Assembly (NCBI GenBank): GCA_910588745.1
Contig: CAJURK010000010.1
Location: forward strand, 1-64,000
DNA: 64,000 bases
Source of the DNA: an uncultured Dorea sp.
GTDB taxonomy: Bacteria > Bacillota > Clostridia > Lachnospirales > Lachnospiraceae
Direction of reading: 5' to 3'
In this document: in pieces, positions 9,501-17,241 of the stretch
Layout of the letters: each line of letters opens with the position of its first letter
Position numbering within the stretch: the first letter of the stretch is position 1
Made by a program: the position numbers and the translations under genes
Notes under the pieces: model-generated
Told to the model about the DNA's origin: nothing
Seen by the model: the letters and a program-made list of their open reading frames with translations, nothing else
Databases searched by the model: none

Positions 9501-10380
9501 CTTCTTTTTTCAGCTTGCGCATCGCCATCAGCGCAAGATCCATCAGGCAGACGAACTTATCCTCCCTGCCCTTAAAAATCTCGCTGTGATCCGCCAGATA
9601 CTGCCTGTAGGTTCCCTCGATCACCTCCCGGTAATCCCCTTCTCCAAATGTAACCTCTTTAAGTTCCGTGGAAAATGTGGTATGTCTGCAATGATCAGAC
9701 CAATAGGTATCCAGTACGCGGATTTCCGTCATGGACGGATCCCTCTGTTCTTCATTTTTAAAATAATTCTGAATGTGAAGAAAATCCTGAAATGTCATGG
9801 CAAGTCCTAAAGAAGCATACAGTTCCCTCAGCTTCTCCTCGTCCATGGCCTGGAATCCTTCAAATACGATCACGTCCTTTGGCTCGTCAAACTTTGTCAC
9901 CAGCGTATCCGGCTTTTCTTCTTCTGCCTCTCTGGAGTCTACCGGATTAATACAGTGATTTTTCACCGCCTGAAACTCCTCTTTTGAAATACATTTGTCA
10001 TCCTTTCCATGAATGATATACGTAACCGCCGTATGGATTACCGGCTTCTCATCCTCCTTAATGAACCGTACGCACTGCTCTGCTGAATCCGCCCTCTGAT
10101 CAAACTGTCCTGGAAGATACTCTACCGAAAATACGCTGTCCCCCTGCGTAACCAACGCCTCTTCTCTCCACAAAATATCTATCGGCGGCTCTGCAAAAAT
10201 ACCGTTGCATGCCTTCTCAAAGGTCTCTTCTGAAAGATTCTCCACATCATAACGGATCAGCACACGTACGCTTTCCACATCGTGGATTCCCAGATATCCT
10301 CTAATCTCATGCAGTAAATCCTTCGCCTGAACGGCGTACTCTGGTTTCTTCTCAACAAATACCCGTTTTACACTACTCAT
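6571..10380 (-). CDS. purL: Phosphoribosylformylglycinamidine synthase, single-chain form
   Basis: A 1269-residue fusion-type FGAM synthase, the fourth step of purine synthesis (FGAR + glutamine + ATP to FGAM). The order is an N-terminal PurS-like region, two AIR synthase-like halves (NETHNHPTEIEPFGGAATCLGG near residue 325; DPYLSSWSPYHGA and GGKDSMSG in the second half), and a C-terminal class I glutamine amidotransferase with PGTNCEYD, the nucleophile in LGICNGFQ and SHGEGRF. Most Firmicutes use separate PurS/PurQ/PurL, whereas Clostridia such as Lachnospiraceae often carry this long form. No other pur gene is adjacent, so it is a stand-alone unit. Confidence 0.96.
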   Translation of the reverse strand: MSSVKRVFVEKKPEYAVQAKDLLHEIRGYLGIHDVESVRVLIRYDVENLSEETFEKACNGIFAEPPIDILWREEALVTQGDSVFSVEYLPGQFDQRADSAEQCVRFIKEDEKPVIHTAVTYIIHGKDDKCISKEEFQAVKNHCINPVDSREAEEEKPDTLVTKFDEPKDVIVFEGFQAMDEEKLRELYASLGLAMTFQDFLHIQNYFKNEEQRDPSMTEIRVLDTYWSDHCRHTTFSTELKEVTFGEGDYREVIEGTYRQYLADHSEIFKGREDKFVCLMDLALMAMRKLKKEGKLQDQEESDEINACSIVVPVTVDGVEEEWLVNFKNETHNHPTEIEPFGGAATCLGGAIRDPLSGRTYVYQAMRVTGAADPTRPVKETLKGKLPQKKLVREAAHGYSSYGNQIGLATGMVKEIYHPDYVAKRMEIGAVMGAAPRRAVIRETSDPGDIIILLGGRTGRDGCGGATGSSKVHTEESTKICGAEVQKGNPPTERKIQRLFRREEVSRLIKKCNDFGAGGVSVAIGELADGLKVDLDKVPKKYEGLDGTEIAISESQERMAVVVDPKNVEAFMGYAAEENLEAVSVAVVTQSPRLVLSWRGKEIVNLSRAFLDTNGAHQETRVAVDIPNKADSILADQVEVGDVKEKWLDTLRDLNVCSQKGLVEMFDGSIGAGSVFMPHGGKYQLTETQAMVAKLPVQKGDCDTVTMMSYGFDPYLSSWSPYHGAAYAVTESVAKIVAAGGDYRKIRFTFQEYFRRMTEDPRRWSQPFSALLGAYSAQLGFGLPSIGGKDSMSGTFEDIDVPPTLVSFAVDVAKEKDVVTPELKTAGSKLVWLRIPTDENDLPIYEKVMEQYQKFSEDIRSGRIISAYVPDRHGVIAAVSKMAFGNGMGVKIEHNMDPRELFAPAFGDLVAEVAEGRVGELGISYTVIGEVTDDGIFAYGNTKIEMKEAVGAWEETLEKVFKTDSGSQDGPVAFFAAGKSQDGAVEEDGCFHAAKVHICEHKIAQPTVFIPVFPGTNCEYDSARAFERAGAKVVTKVFCNRDAADIRDSVAVFEKAIGGAQIIMFPGGFSAGDEPDGSAKFFATAFQNAKLKEAVERLLNERDGLALGICNGFQALIKLGLVPNGMVTGQDADAPTLTYNTIGRHISKMVYTRVVSNKSPWLQKAKLGGVYANPASHGEGRFVADETWLARLIANGQVATQYCDPEGTVSMDEEWNINGSYCSIEGITSPDGRVFGKMAHSERRGRSVAINIYGEQDLKIFESGVEYFQ

Positions 10381-10846
10381 AAAACTTCCTCCATCTGTTT
10401 GGTTGACTGGTTTGTACTCACAGGGCGCAACGCCCCTTTTCTGTTTCTATCATAACATGATTTTTGTTATAACTGTAATTAATATATCTAAATTCTTTCA
10501 TAAGTTTCCGTTATAAGTTAATATCGATTTTGTACTCTTTCTCAATCAGAATCTTCATTGTTTATACTCCCTATTTGACTGTTCTTTCTACCCTATCCTC
10601 CGTTTACAAGTTTCCTTCAACAACAACAATAATAGACGTATAATCAAGAGCTTTTTTCATCCATTCAAGAAACGCCGCAAAAATCATTTTTTATCATTGG
10701 AAATTCTTAGGGGGTAAAGTCTAATACGATCTTCTCATTTTGCGGTGCGTAGGTGCGTATAGCCTTAATTCCACATACTTTTGCTTTTGATACTCACCTG
10801 GCTTCAACCTGAACATATCGATATCTCCCGTCGCCGTTTTCGTAAA
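10381..10846. other. Intergenic region: purL promoter area and a possible gene remnant
   Basis: A minus-strand TATGAT (10454-10449) about 70 bp upstream of purL is a plausible -10. A 15-codon frame with a ribosome site (AGGGAG, start near 10561) is too short to call. At 10709-10822 the minus strand reads a peptide ending YVELRLYAP in one frame and APQNEKIVLDFTP then stop in the next, which looks like the frameshifted tail of a lost gene. No riboswitch consensus was recognised. Confidence 0.35.
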
Positions 10847-11557
10847 TCAAAGTCTTCTTTTGCGTTTTCTGAATATCATCCATCCGCCCGCCAATCCGCC
10901 GAGAAGAATTAACCCGCCCAAAAAAAATCCTCCGATACGGATAACAAAGTCAAAGAAAAACCCTTCCGGCAGCATACGGATCATATAATCCTCCGCCGGG
11001 TCAAATATCCACAGGTCATTGTCAAAGAATATTTCATGGAATATCATAAAATACTTATTGAAATTTGATGCAAACAGACATCCTAATATCCCTGTTAACG
11101 CCCCGAATACGCCCAGTGATATAAAATATGCCCTTGGCAGGACTTTTCCCAGATCTGTTTTCCCTATAACCAGCAGGAACAGGAAAAGCGCCGCCGCCGC
11201 AAGCAAATAATTCCTAAGCCTCAGTCCTCCAAGAAACAGATCCTTCACCTCTCCCATATGAAATCGATCCTGTTCGTTAAAGAAATCCTGCTCCCTGCCG
11301 TCTACCCGCGTAATCACAGACAGTTCCTCCCGCTCCCCAATGAGATACGCCATCATCCGATCCGTCACGTCCATAATATCCTCCGTCTCCATATGAAGAC
11401 TTTCTGCTACCTGGTATTTCTCATACTCTTTCTCATAAAAACGGTATTCTGGATCGCCGTAAATCGCAGCCTGGAAGCTTGTAAGCAAAAGTGCTATAAT
11501 CAAACTAACTATAGCTGCCGCCGCCGTGATATTCTGTAAAATTTGCCTCTTCTTCAT
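10847..11557 (-). CDS. TIGR01906-type integral membrane protein
   Basis: A 236-residue membrane protein with a short cytoplasmic start, a transmembrane helix at about 12-32, an extracytoplasmic region of about 80 residues (with the conserved ITDRMMAYL-like and F(F/N)EQDRFHMGEVKDLF blocks) and three further helices ending in a basic tail (RKRKRRL). This layout matches the uncharacterised TIGR01906 family of Firmicutes. Function is unknown. It is divergent from the LysR gene at 11680, from which it is separated by 122 bp that must hold both promoters. Confidence 0.75.
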   Translation of the reverse strand: MKKRQILQNITAAAAIVSLIIALLLTSFQAAIYGDPEYRFYEKEYEKYQVAESLHMETEDIMDVTDRMMAYLIGEREELSVITRVDGREQDFFNEQDRFHMGEVKDLFLGGLRLRNYLLAAAALFLFLLVIGKTDLGKVLPRAYFISLGVFGALTGILGCLFASNFNKYFMIFHEIFFDNDLWIFDPAEDYMIRMLPEGFFFDFVIRIGGFFLGGLILLGGLAGGWMIFRKRKRRL

Positions 11558-11679
11558 TCTATATCTCCCGTCTTTTCTGTGATTGCTCCATTGTCATTCC
11601 TTTTATTTTCCTTTATAATGTCCATGAAACCAGAAACAAAATCGCCCAATACGGACAAACATACTGAAATGAGGAACCG

Positions 11680-12570
11680 ATGATGGATATCAATTATGAA
11701 TTATATAAAGTCTTTTACCACGTAGCAACAACCTTGAGCTTCTCGGAAGCTTCCAAAAAACTATATATCTCCCAGTCTGCAGTCAGCCAGTCGATTAAGG
11801 CTCTCGAAAGCAAGCTGTCCCAGACTTTGTTTATCCGTAGCACAAAGAAAGTGCGCCTGACTGCCGAGGGTGAGATTCTGCTTCGGCACGTCGAACCAGC
11901 TATCAGCCTGATAAAACGAGGGGAATCCAGGCTATTGGACTCTGCTTCCACCGGCGGGCAGATTCGGATCGGCGCAAGCGACACCATCTGCCGATATTTT
12001 CTCGTCCCCTATATTGAACGGTTCCACCAGGCCTTTCCCAGCGTACACATCAAGGTAATCAATGCAACCTCCATTCAGTGTATAGAGCTTCTAAAAAATG
12101 GACAGGCGGACTTTATTGTAGTGAACCACCCCAACGCATACTTAAACCACCTTTGGTCTATCCGGAGCATCAAGCAGTTTCGCGACGTATTCATTGCAAA
12201 CCAGTCCTTCGCCTATTTAAAAGGACGCGCTCTTTCCCTGGCCGAGCTGTCTGAATATCCCCTTCTTATGCTGGATAAAAACAGTACCACCAGTGAATTT
12301 CTTCACAGCCTGTTCCAACGGCATGCTCTGGAACTGGTTCCGGAAGCAGAACTAAACAGCAACGACCTTCTCATCGACCTTGCCCGGATCGGACTTGGAA
12401 TCGCCTTTGTACCCGACTACTGCCTCCCAGACCAGCCGGATACCCTGTTTATTGTAAAAACAAAGGAGCGCCTCCCCTCCCGGGAATTAGCCCTTGTATA
12501 CAACGATAAGCTGCCCGTTTCCCCCGCCATAACCGAATTCCTAAACTACTTTGAATCCGTTTCCGGCTAA
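11680..12570 (+). CDS. LysR-family transcriptional regulator
   Basis: A 296-residue LTTR. The N-terminal winged helix (residues 1-60) has FSEASKKLYISQSAVSQSIKALE, the classic recognition-helix pattern, followed by a periplasmic-binding-protein-like effector domain starting near 90 (GQIRIGASDTICRYFLVPYIERF). It is the only plus-strand gene in the first 20 kb. The start at 11680 has GAGG five bases upstream; the adjacent ATG at 11683 is equally possible. LysR proteins often control a divergent gene, here the TIGR01906 membrane protein, but no T-N11-A site was confirmed. The 3' end overlaps the convergent helicase by four bases. Confidence 0.93.
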   Translation: MMDINYELYKVFYHVATTLSFSEASKKLYISQSAVSQSIKALESKLSQTLFIRSTKKVRLTAEGEILLRHVEPAISLIKRGESRLLDSASTGGQIRIGASDTICRYFLVPYIERFHQAFPSVHIKVINATSIQCIELLKNGQADFIVVNHPNAYLNHLWSIRSIKQFRDVFIANQSFAYLKGRALSLAELSEYPLLMLDKNSTTSEFLHSLFQRHALELVPEAELNSNDLLIDLARIGLGIAFVPDYCLPDQPDTLFIVKTKERLPSRELALVYNDKLPVSPAITEFLNYFESVSG

Positions 12571-14942
12571 AATTTCTTTGAATCGGCATTTTTCCAGAAA
12601 TTTTGCAGCTTTGCTTCCATTGTATGAATATTGCAGTATCCGATACTTTTCCATTCTCTTGGAAAGGTATTCCGATACCGCCGCTCTGAAAACCGCTCAT
12701 CCAACAGCAGTATGACTCCTTTGTCCTCCTCGGTACGGATCACCCGGCCCGCAGACTGCTGAACCTTATTCATTCCCGGATATACATAGGCATAATCAAA
12801 TCCATTTACGCCTCTGCCGTCAAAATAACTCTTTAGAAGCTCTCTCTCCCTGCATACCTGAGGAAGTCCGGTTCCCACAACAGCCGCGCCGATCAGCCGG
12901 TCGCTTACAAGATCAATGCCCTCCGAAAAGATGCCGCCCATCACGCAAAAACCCATAAGACTGCCTTCACGCTTCTCTTCAAAGCCTTCCAGAAAAATCT
13001 CCCTGGCCTCTTCCGACATATAAGGAGCCTGCACCAGACAATCAATCGCTTCCTCGTCCTCCTTATCTTTCTCTATCAGCTTCAAAAAAGCCTCATATAC
13101 CTGTTCCAAAAAACGATAGGAGGGAAAAAACGCCATATAGTTGCCTTTTTTTGTCTTCGCAGCTCTATAGAGATATTCCGCATACCTGCCATACATCTCT
13201 TTCCCCCTCAGGGTATACTTCGTGCTAACGTCCATCCCCTGCAGAATAATCCGCTGTTCTTCTGAAAATGCGCTCTCCGCATATACCGCATAATCATCCT
13301 TCTCTGTGCTGAGAAGTTCTTTATAATAGTGAATCGGAAGCATGGTAGCCGAAAAAAATACGGCGCTGTTTCCTTTATCCAGATATTCTTTCAGATTTAC
13401 CGAAGGATTAACACAAAACAGCCTAATTAAGAACCTGCCATCTTCGGCAAGCTCAGCATATATCATATAGTTCTCATCTAATTTTTCGTAAATGGCGATA
13501 AAGAAGCGGACTTCAAAATAAAACTCCAGAACCTCTTCTCTTACTGCACTCTCCTTAGATTCCTCTAAAAAGCGTTCCAGCTCAGCCATCACCGCAAGAA
13601 GCTTCAGATAGATATGCGCTACACTGTTCAGAACTATAACCCCTTCGCACTCCCGCTTTAACTCCAGCATCAGCTTGTTGCACTCCTCCAGCCTTTTTGC
13701 AAGTTTCATATCCAGCGTCTTTACCTGCCGCCGCACCCGCATCACATCTTCTTTATAAAGGCTGGCGCTGTACATCTCCCTCCCCCGCTCGACTAGGTTG
13801 TGGGCCTCGTCTATCAGAAACAAGTAACTTCCCTTAGCGCCTTCCCCAAAAAAGCGTTTTAGATGGGCGTTTGGGTCAAAAACATAATTATAATCGCAGA
13901 TCACGGCATCCATCCACAAGGCAACGTCCAGCCCCAGTTCAAAAGGACACACCTGCCAGGCTCTGGCCTGCTCTTCTAATACCTTACGGCTCATGGTGTC
14001 CCTGCCGGTAATCAATTCATAAACCGCATCATTCACCCGGTCAAAATGTCCCTTGGCGTAAGGACAGTAGTCCGGATTGCACTCCGGTTTCTCACAGAAA
14101 CAGATCTTATCTTTGGCAGTCAGCGTAATCACCTTATACCGCAGAGCCTGCTTCTTTAACAATGCAAACGCTTGGCTTGCCGCTGTTCTGGTAATCGTCT
14201 TTGCCGTTAGATAAAAAACTTTCTCCCCAAGTTCTTCCCCGACAGCCTTCACTGCCGGAAATACCGTCGATATGGTCTTACCCACGCCGGTGGGCGCCTG
14301 GATAAACAATTTCTTCTTTCTGAGTATCGTCTTATACACAGAGGCAACCAGCTCTCTTTGTCCTTCCCGGTATTCATAAGGAAATTGTAAGTTTTTCACC
14401 GACTGGTTGCGTATCTTTCTCCACTCTGTCTGAAATCTGGCCCACTTCTCATATTCCAGCAGGAGACTTGCAAACCACTCTTGCAGCTCCTCCGTCTTAT
14501 ATTCCTGCCGGAACCTTTTTATCTCTTCCGTTTCCATATGGCAGTAGGTCAGTTGAACCCCGATAGCAGGAAGCTCCTGTTGCATAGCATACATGCAGGC
14601 GTAACACTTTGCCTGAGCCAGATGCACCCCGGCCGGCTCCGTCAGATGCCTAAGATCCATAAAAATTCCTTTGATCTCATCAATGCAGACCGTATCTTCC
14701 ACAATGATCCCATCCGCCCTGCCTTCCACCTGGATACTGAACCCGTCAAATTCCTCCACATGGCGCAGCGTAACCTCCGCATGGTAAGAAGATCCCATCC
14801 GGCGCTGAATCTTTCTGTGGATCTTCGCCCCGAGCTGCATGGCGTCCTTATCCTTCGCCGCTATTCGATTATCAATATCACCGCTTCTCAAGACAAATTC
14901 CACCAGATTGCGGACAGATACCTTGACTACTTGATTCTCCAT
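12567..14942 (-). CDS. DinG/Rad3-type ATP-dependent DNA helicase with N-terminal nuclease-like domain
   Basis: A 791-residue superfamily 2 helicase of the XPD/DinG group. The first 150 residues resemble a PD-(D/E)XK (Cas4/RecB-like) fold (GRADGIIVEDTVCIDEIKG). Walker A is APTGVGKTIST (about residue 217). Four cysteines in the CFCEKPECNPDYC region match the 4Fe-4S cluster site of XPD-type enzymes. The DEAH box is IDEAHNLVERGR, and the C-terminal motif VI region reads QSAGRVIRTEEDKG. It probably unwinds damaged or branched DNA. It sits next to the two repair genes at 15048-17130 on the same strand but has about 100 bp of spacing. Confidence 0.9.
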   Translation of the reverse strand: MENQVVKVSVRNLVEFVLRSGDIDNRIAAKDKDAMQLGAKIHRKIQRRMGSSYHAEVTLRHVEEFDGFSIQVEGRADGIIVEDTVCIDEIKGIFMDLRHLTEPAGVHLAQAKCYACMYAMQQELPAIGVQLTYCHMETEEIKRFRQEYKTEELQEWFASLLLEYEKWARFQTEWRKIRNQSVKNLQFPYEYREGQRELVASVYKTILRKKKLFIQAPTGVGKTISTVFPAVKAVGEELGEKVFYLTAKTITRTAASQAFALLKKQALRYKVITLTAKDKICFCEKPECNPDYCPYAKGHFDRVNDAVYELITGRDTMSRKVLEEQARAWQVCPFELGLDVALWMDAVICDYNYVFDPNAHLKRFFGEGAKGSYLFLIDEAHNLVERGREMYSASLYKEDVMRVRRQVKTLDMKLAKRLEECNKLMLELKRECEGVIVLNSVAHIYLKLLAVMAELERFLEESKESAVREEVLEFYFEVRFFIAIYEKLDENYMIYAELAEDGRFLIRLFCVNPSVNLKEYLDKGNSAVFFSATMLPIHYYKELLSTEKDDYAVYAESAFSEEQRIILQGMDVSTKYTLRGKEMYGRYAEYLYRAAKTKKGNYMAFFPSYRFLEQVYEAFLKLIEKDKEDEEAIDCLVQAPYMSEEAREIFLEGFEEKREGSLMGFCVMGGIFSEGIDLVSDRLIGAAVVGTGLPQVCRERELLKSYFDGRGVNGFDYAYVYPGMNKVQQSAGRVIRTEEDKGVILLLDERFSERRYRNTFPREWKSIGYCNIHTMEAKLQNFWKNADSKKF

Positions 14943-15047
14943 AGACGCCAGTCTCCCTGCAAATACAAACTATCTAATCTACTTATATTTAGTGTACAAC
15001 AATTAGCTGGCTCTTGCAATCAAACTCTACTTCATTTCCGCTGCCGC

Positions 15048-15824
15048 CTATACCGGCATAAATTCCACCATATTTTTCCGATACCAGAGTGGAAGATGCC
15101 CCATCTGGCATCCGGGATTTTTTCTTTCTTCTATTGCTATGGAATCCGTAAATTTGTGCCAAAGCTCCCGAAATACCAGCTCCCGGTCGGAAAATCTCCC
15201 GGCCAGTTCTCCGGCCAGTTCCCCTCCGGTCACCAGTACCCACTGTTTCCCGGCCTCATGCACCGCATATTCCTGGTGCGTCTCGTCATAAATCATCCAA
15301 TTCTCCAGACAAAACCGGTCTGCGAAATGAGGAGCCACACAGGTCAGCACTCGGTTCTTAGGCTCGAATTTCGAAAACATAATTCCATTCTCCAACTCGC
15401 CAAACCGAAGAAACTGCAGCCATCTGTGTACTTCGTCTCCTACATTCCTGCTTAGTTCAAACACCTTTTCCACCTGCGCGTTCCCCAAATGATCCATAAT
15501 CCTTCTGCTGTCAGGAATCTCCCTGGCTTCCAACATCGTCCCTAAAATAGCGTCTCCCTTTAACGCATCCGTCGAGAGCGCCGCCTGGTAAAGCATCTTA
15601 TACGCATACCAGCCCAGATTCCTTAAAATCAGCCGTTCTACTGCCGCGGCTTTCTTCTCACTCTCTGCAACCTCTGTATACTCACAAAACAGCTCCTGTT
15701 CGATACACCCCCGGAACCTGATTCCGCACTCCCCGGCTCCGTCTACTACTACCGCACGCCAGGCGTCATAAACGGCTGACAAAAGTCCCGTCACTTCATC
15801 CCTGCACACATAAATTTTCTTCAT
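15048..15824 (-). CDS. TIGR03915-family putative DNA repair protein (DUF4130)
   Basis: A 258-residue protein from the ATG at 15824 (GGTGGTGG five bases upstream). It matches the TIGR03915 SAM/DNA-repair-associated family: RFxxxEN-like LQFLRFGELENGIMFSKFEPKNRVL, a conserved HFADRF block, and C-terminal LWHKFTDSIAIEERKNPGCQMGHLPLWYRK. The family is found almost always next to the radical SAM protein TIGR03916, as here, where the two genes overlap by 29 bases. Biochemical activity is unknown; a role in repair of damaged bases is inferred from partnership and from the upstream LexA-like sites. Confidence 0.88.
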   Translation of the reverse strand: MKKIYVCRDEVTGLLSAVYDAWRAVVVDGAGECGIRFRGCIEQELFCEYTEVAESEKKAAAVERLILRNLGWYAYKMLYQAALSTDALKGDAILGTMLEAREIPDSRRIMDHLGNAQVEKVFELSRNVGDEVHRWLQFLRFGELENGIMFSKFEPKNRVLTCVAPHFADRFCLENWMIYDETHQEYAVHEAGKQWVLVTGGELAGELAGRFSDRELVFRELWHKFTDSIAIEERKNPGCQMGHLPLWYRKNMVEFMPV

Positions 15825-17130
15825 ATAAACCACCACCAAATCTCACATCATCAAATAAAGACATCTGCCGGTACGTCATTCCATCCAGGCCTTCCGGAAT
15901 CTTCTGACCGGTATTCAGAAGATTCCTGGCGATATAATCCTCCTCAATCTTTGTGGGATACATCATCTTTCCGCTGCAGGTAAGAAAATACATCGCGCGC
16001 TTTAATACCACGCCCATCTTCTTAAGATCCCCAAAGTCTAAAGTCCCCATCCTTCTTGCACGGACAATCCTCTGGGCGGAACGGTAGCCAAGTCCCGGAA
16101 CCCGAAGCAGCATCTCGTAACCGGCCCGGTTCACTTCTACCGGAAACTTTTCCAGATGCCTCAGCGCCCAGTTACACTTCGGATCAAATAATACGTTAAA
16201 ATTCGGATCATCTTCTGACAAAATCTCACTTGCCTCAAAGTGATAGTACCGAAGCAGCCAATCAGCCTGATACAGCCTGTGTTCCCTCAAAAGCGGCGGT
16301 CCTTCCCCGGTTTTCGCAGGCAGTTCCCTGTCGTCATTCAGATGAACAAAGGCCGAATAGAATACCCGTTTCAAGTCAAACTTCTGATACAATGATTCTG
16401 CCACATGGAGGATCTCGTAATCTGTCTCCGGCGTGGCTCCAATGATCATCTGCGTACTTTGCCCTGCCGGCACAAACCGCGGCGCTCCCCGATAGCTCTG
16501 AATCTCATACTGGTTCTGCGCTACGCCGTTCTGCACCATTCTCATAGGCGCCAGGATATTCTTCCTAGTCTTGTGAGGCGCCAGTTTCTTAAGCCCCTCT
16601 GCCGTGGCAAATTCCAAATTAACGCTCATCCTGTCGGCCAGATACCCTACCCGGCGAACCAGTTCTAAGCTGGCTCCCGGAATCGCCTTCACATGAATGT
16701 ATCCCTGAAACTGCTTTTCACGGCGAAGTTTATATAGGGCGGAATATATAAGCTCCATCGTATAATCGGGACTCCCAAGCACTCCGGAGCTTAAAAACAG
16801 TCCCTCAATATAATTCCGCCGATAGAACTCCATCGTAAGCTCGCAAACCTCTTCCGGCGTAAAAGATGTCCTCGGCACATCATTACTGCGGCGGTTCACA
16901 CAATACTTACAGTCAAAGATGCATTCATTGGTAAATAAAATCTTCAGCAGGGAAATGCATCTCCCGTCTGCCGCAAAGCTATGGCAGAACCCCGCCTTCA
17001 CACAGTTGCCGATTCCGCCGCCGTCATTGCTCCGGTCAGTTCCGCTGGAAGTACACGCAACATCATACTTAGCCGCATCCGTTAAAATCTCAAGTTTTTC
17101 CATCACAGACATATTCGCTGTAATCCTCAT
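15796..17130 (-). CDS. Putative DNA modification/repair radical SAM protein (TIGR03916)
   Basis: A 444-residue radical SAM enzyme. The cluster-binding C-x3-C-x2-C is CIFDCKYC at about residue 67, in the context LLKILFTNECIFDCKYCVNRR. The C-terminal third carries a helix-hairpin-helix DNA-binding motif (LLRVPGLGYRSAQRIVRARR, residues about 340-360), the usual layout for TIGR03916. The ATG at 17130 was chosen because AGAGG lies 7 bases upstream; an in-frame TTG at 17157 has no ribosome site. It is first in a two-gene operon behind a promoter with two LexA-like boxes. Confidence 0.92.
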   Translation of the reverse strand: MRITANMSVMEKLEILTDAAKYDVACTSSGTDRSNDGGGIGNCVKAGFCHSFAADGRCISLLKILFTNECIFDCKYCVNRRSNDVPRTSFTPEEVCELTMEFYRRNYIEGLFLSSGVLGSPDYTMELIYSALYKLRREKQFQGYIHVKAIPGASLELVRRVGYLADRMSVNLEFATAEGLKKLAPHKTRKNILAPMRMVQNGVAQNQYEIQSYRGAPRFVPAGQSTQMIIGATPETDYEILHVAESLYQKFDLKRVFYSAFVHLNDDRELPAKTGEGPPLLREHRLYQADWLLRYYHFEASEILSEDDPNFNVLFDPKCNWALRHLEKFPVEVNRAGYEMLLRVPGLGYRSAQRIVRARRMGTLDFGDLKKMGVVLKRAMYFLTCSGKMMYPTKIEEDYIARNLLNTGQKIPEGLDGMTYRQMSLFDDVRFGGGLYEENLCVQG

Positions 17131-17178
17131 GTGTCGTCCTCTTCCCTTCCCGCACAAAGTTGTCTTCCCGAAACGTAC

Positions 17179-17230
17179 GGAACGTGCGTTTGTATATTAC
17201 CATCATACAAACGCACGTTCCTTTTGTCAA
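17179..17230 (-). promoter_or_regulatory. SOS-type promoter with paired LexA-like boxes
   Basis: The minus strand has TTGACA (17230-17225), a 17 bp spacer and TATGAT (17207-17202). A perfect 17 bp inverted repeat spans it: arms at 17221-17205 and 17195-17179. Each arm contains GAACGTGCGTTTG, which fits the Firmicute LexA pattern GAAC-N4-GTTY. One box fills the spacer and the other lies just downstream of the -10, so bound repressor would block the promoter. No U-run follows on the minus strand, so a terminator role is unlikely. Confidence 0.72.
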
Positions 17231-17241
17231 TACTTTTTTAT

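Noticed and set aside
14481..15455. 324-codon plus-strand frame across the helicase/TIGR03915 junction
   Set aside because: It overlaps two clear minus-strand genes, lacks a ribosome site and gives a composition unlike any protein family.
17179..17221. The 17 bp inverted repeat considered as a terminator of the ABC permease gene
   Set aside because: No U-run on the minus strand after the hairpin, and a consensus promoter is embedded in it.
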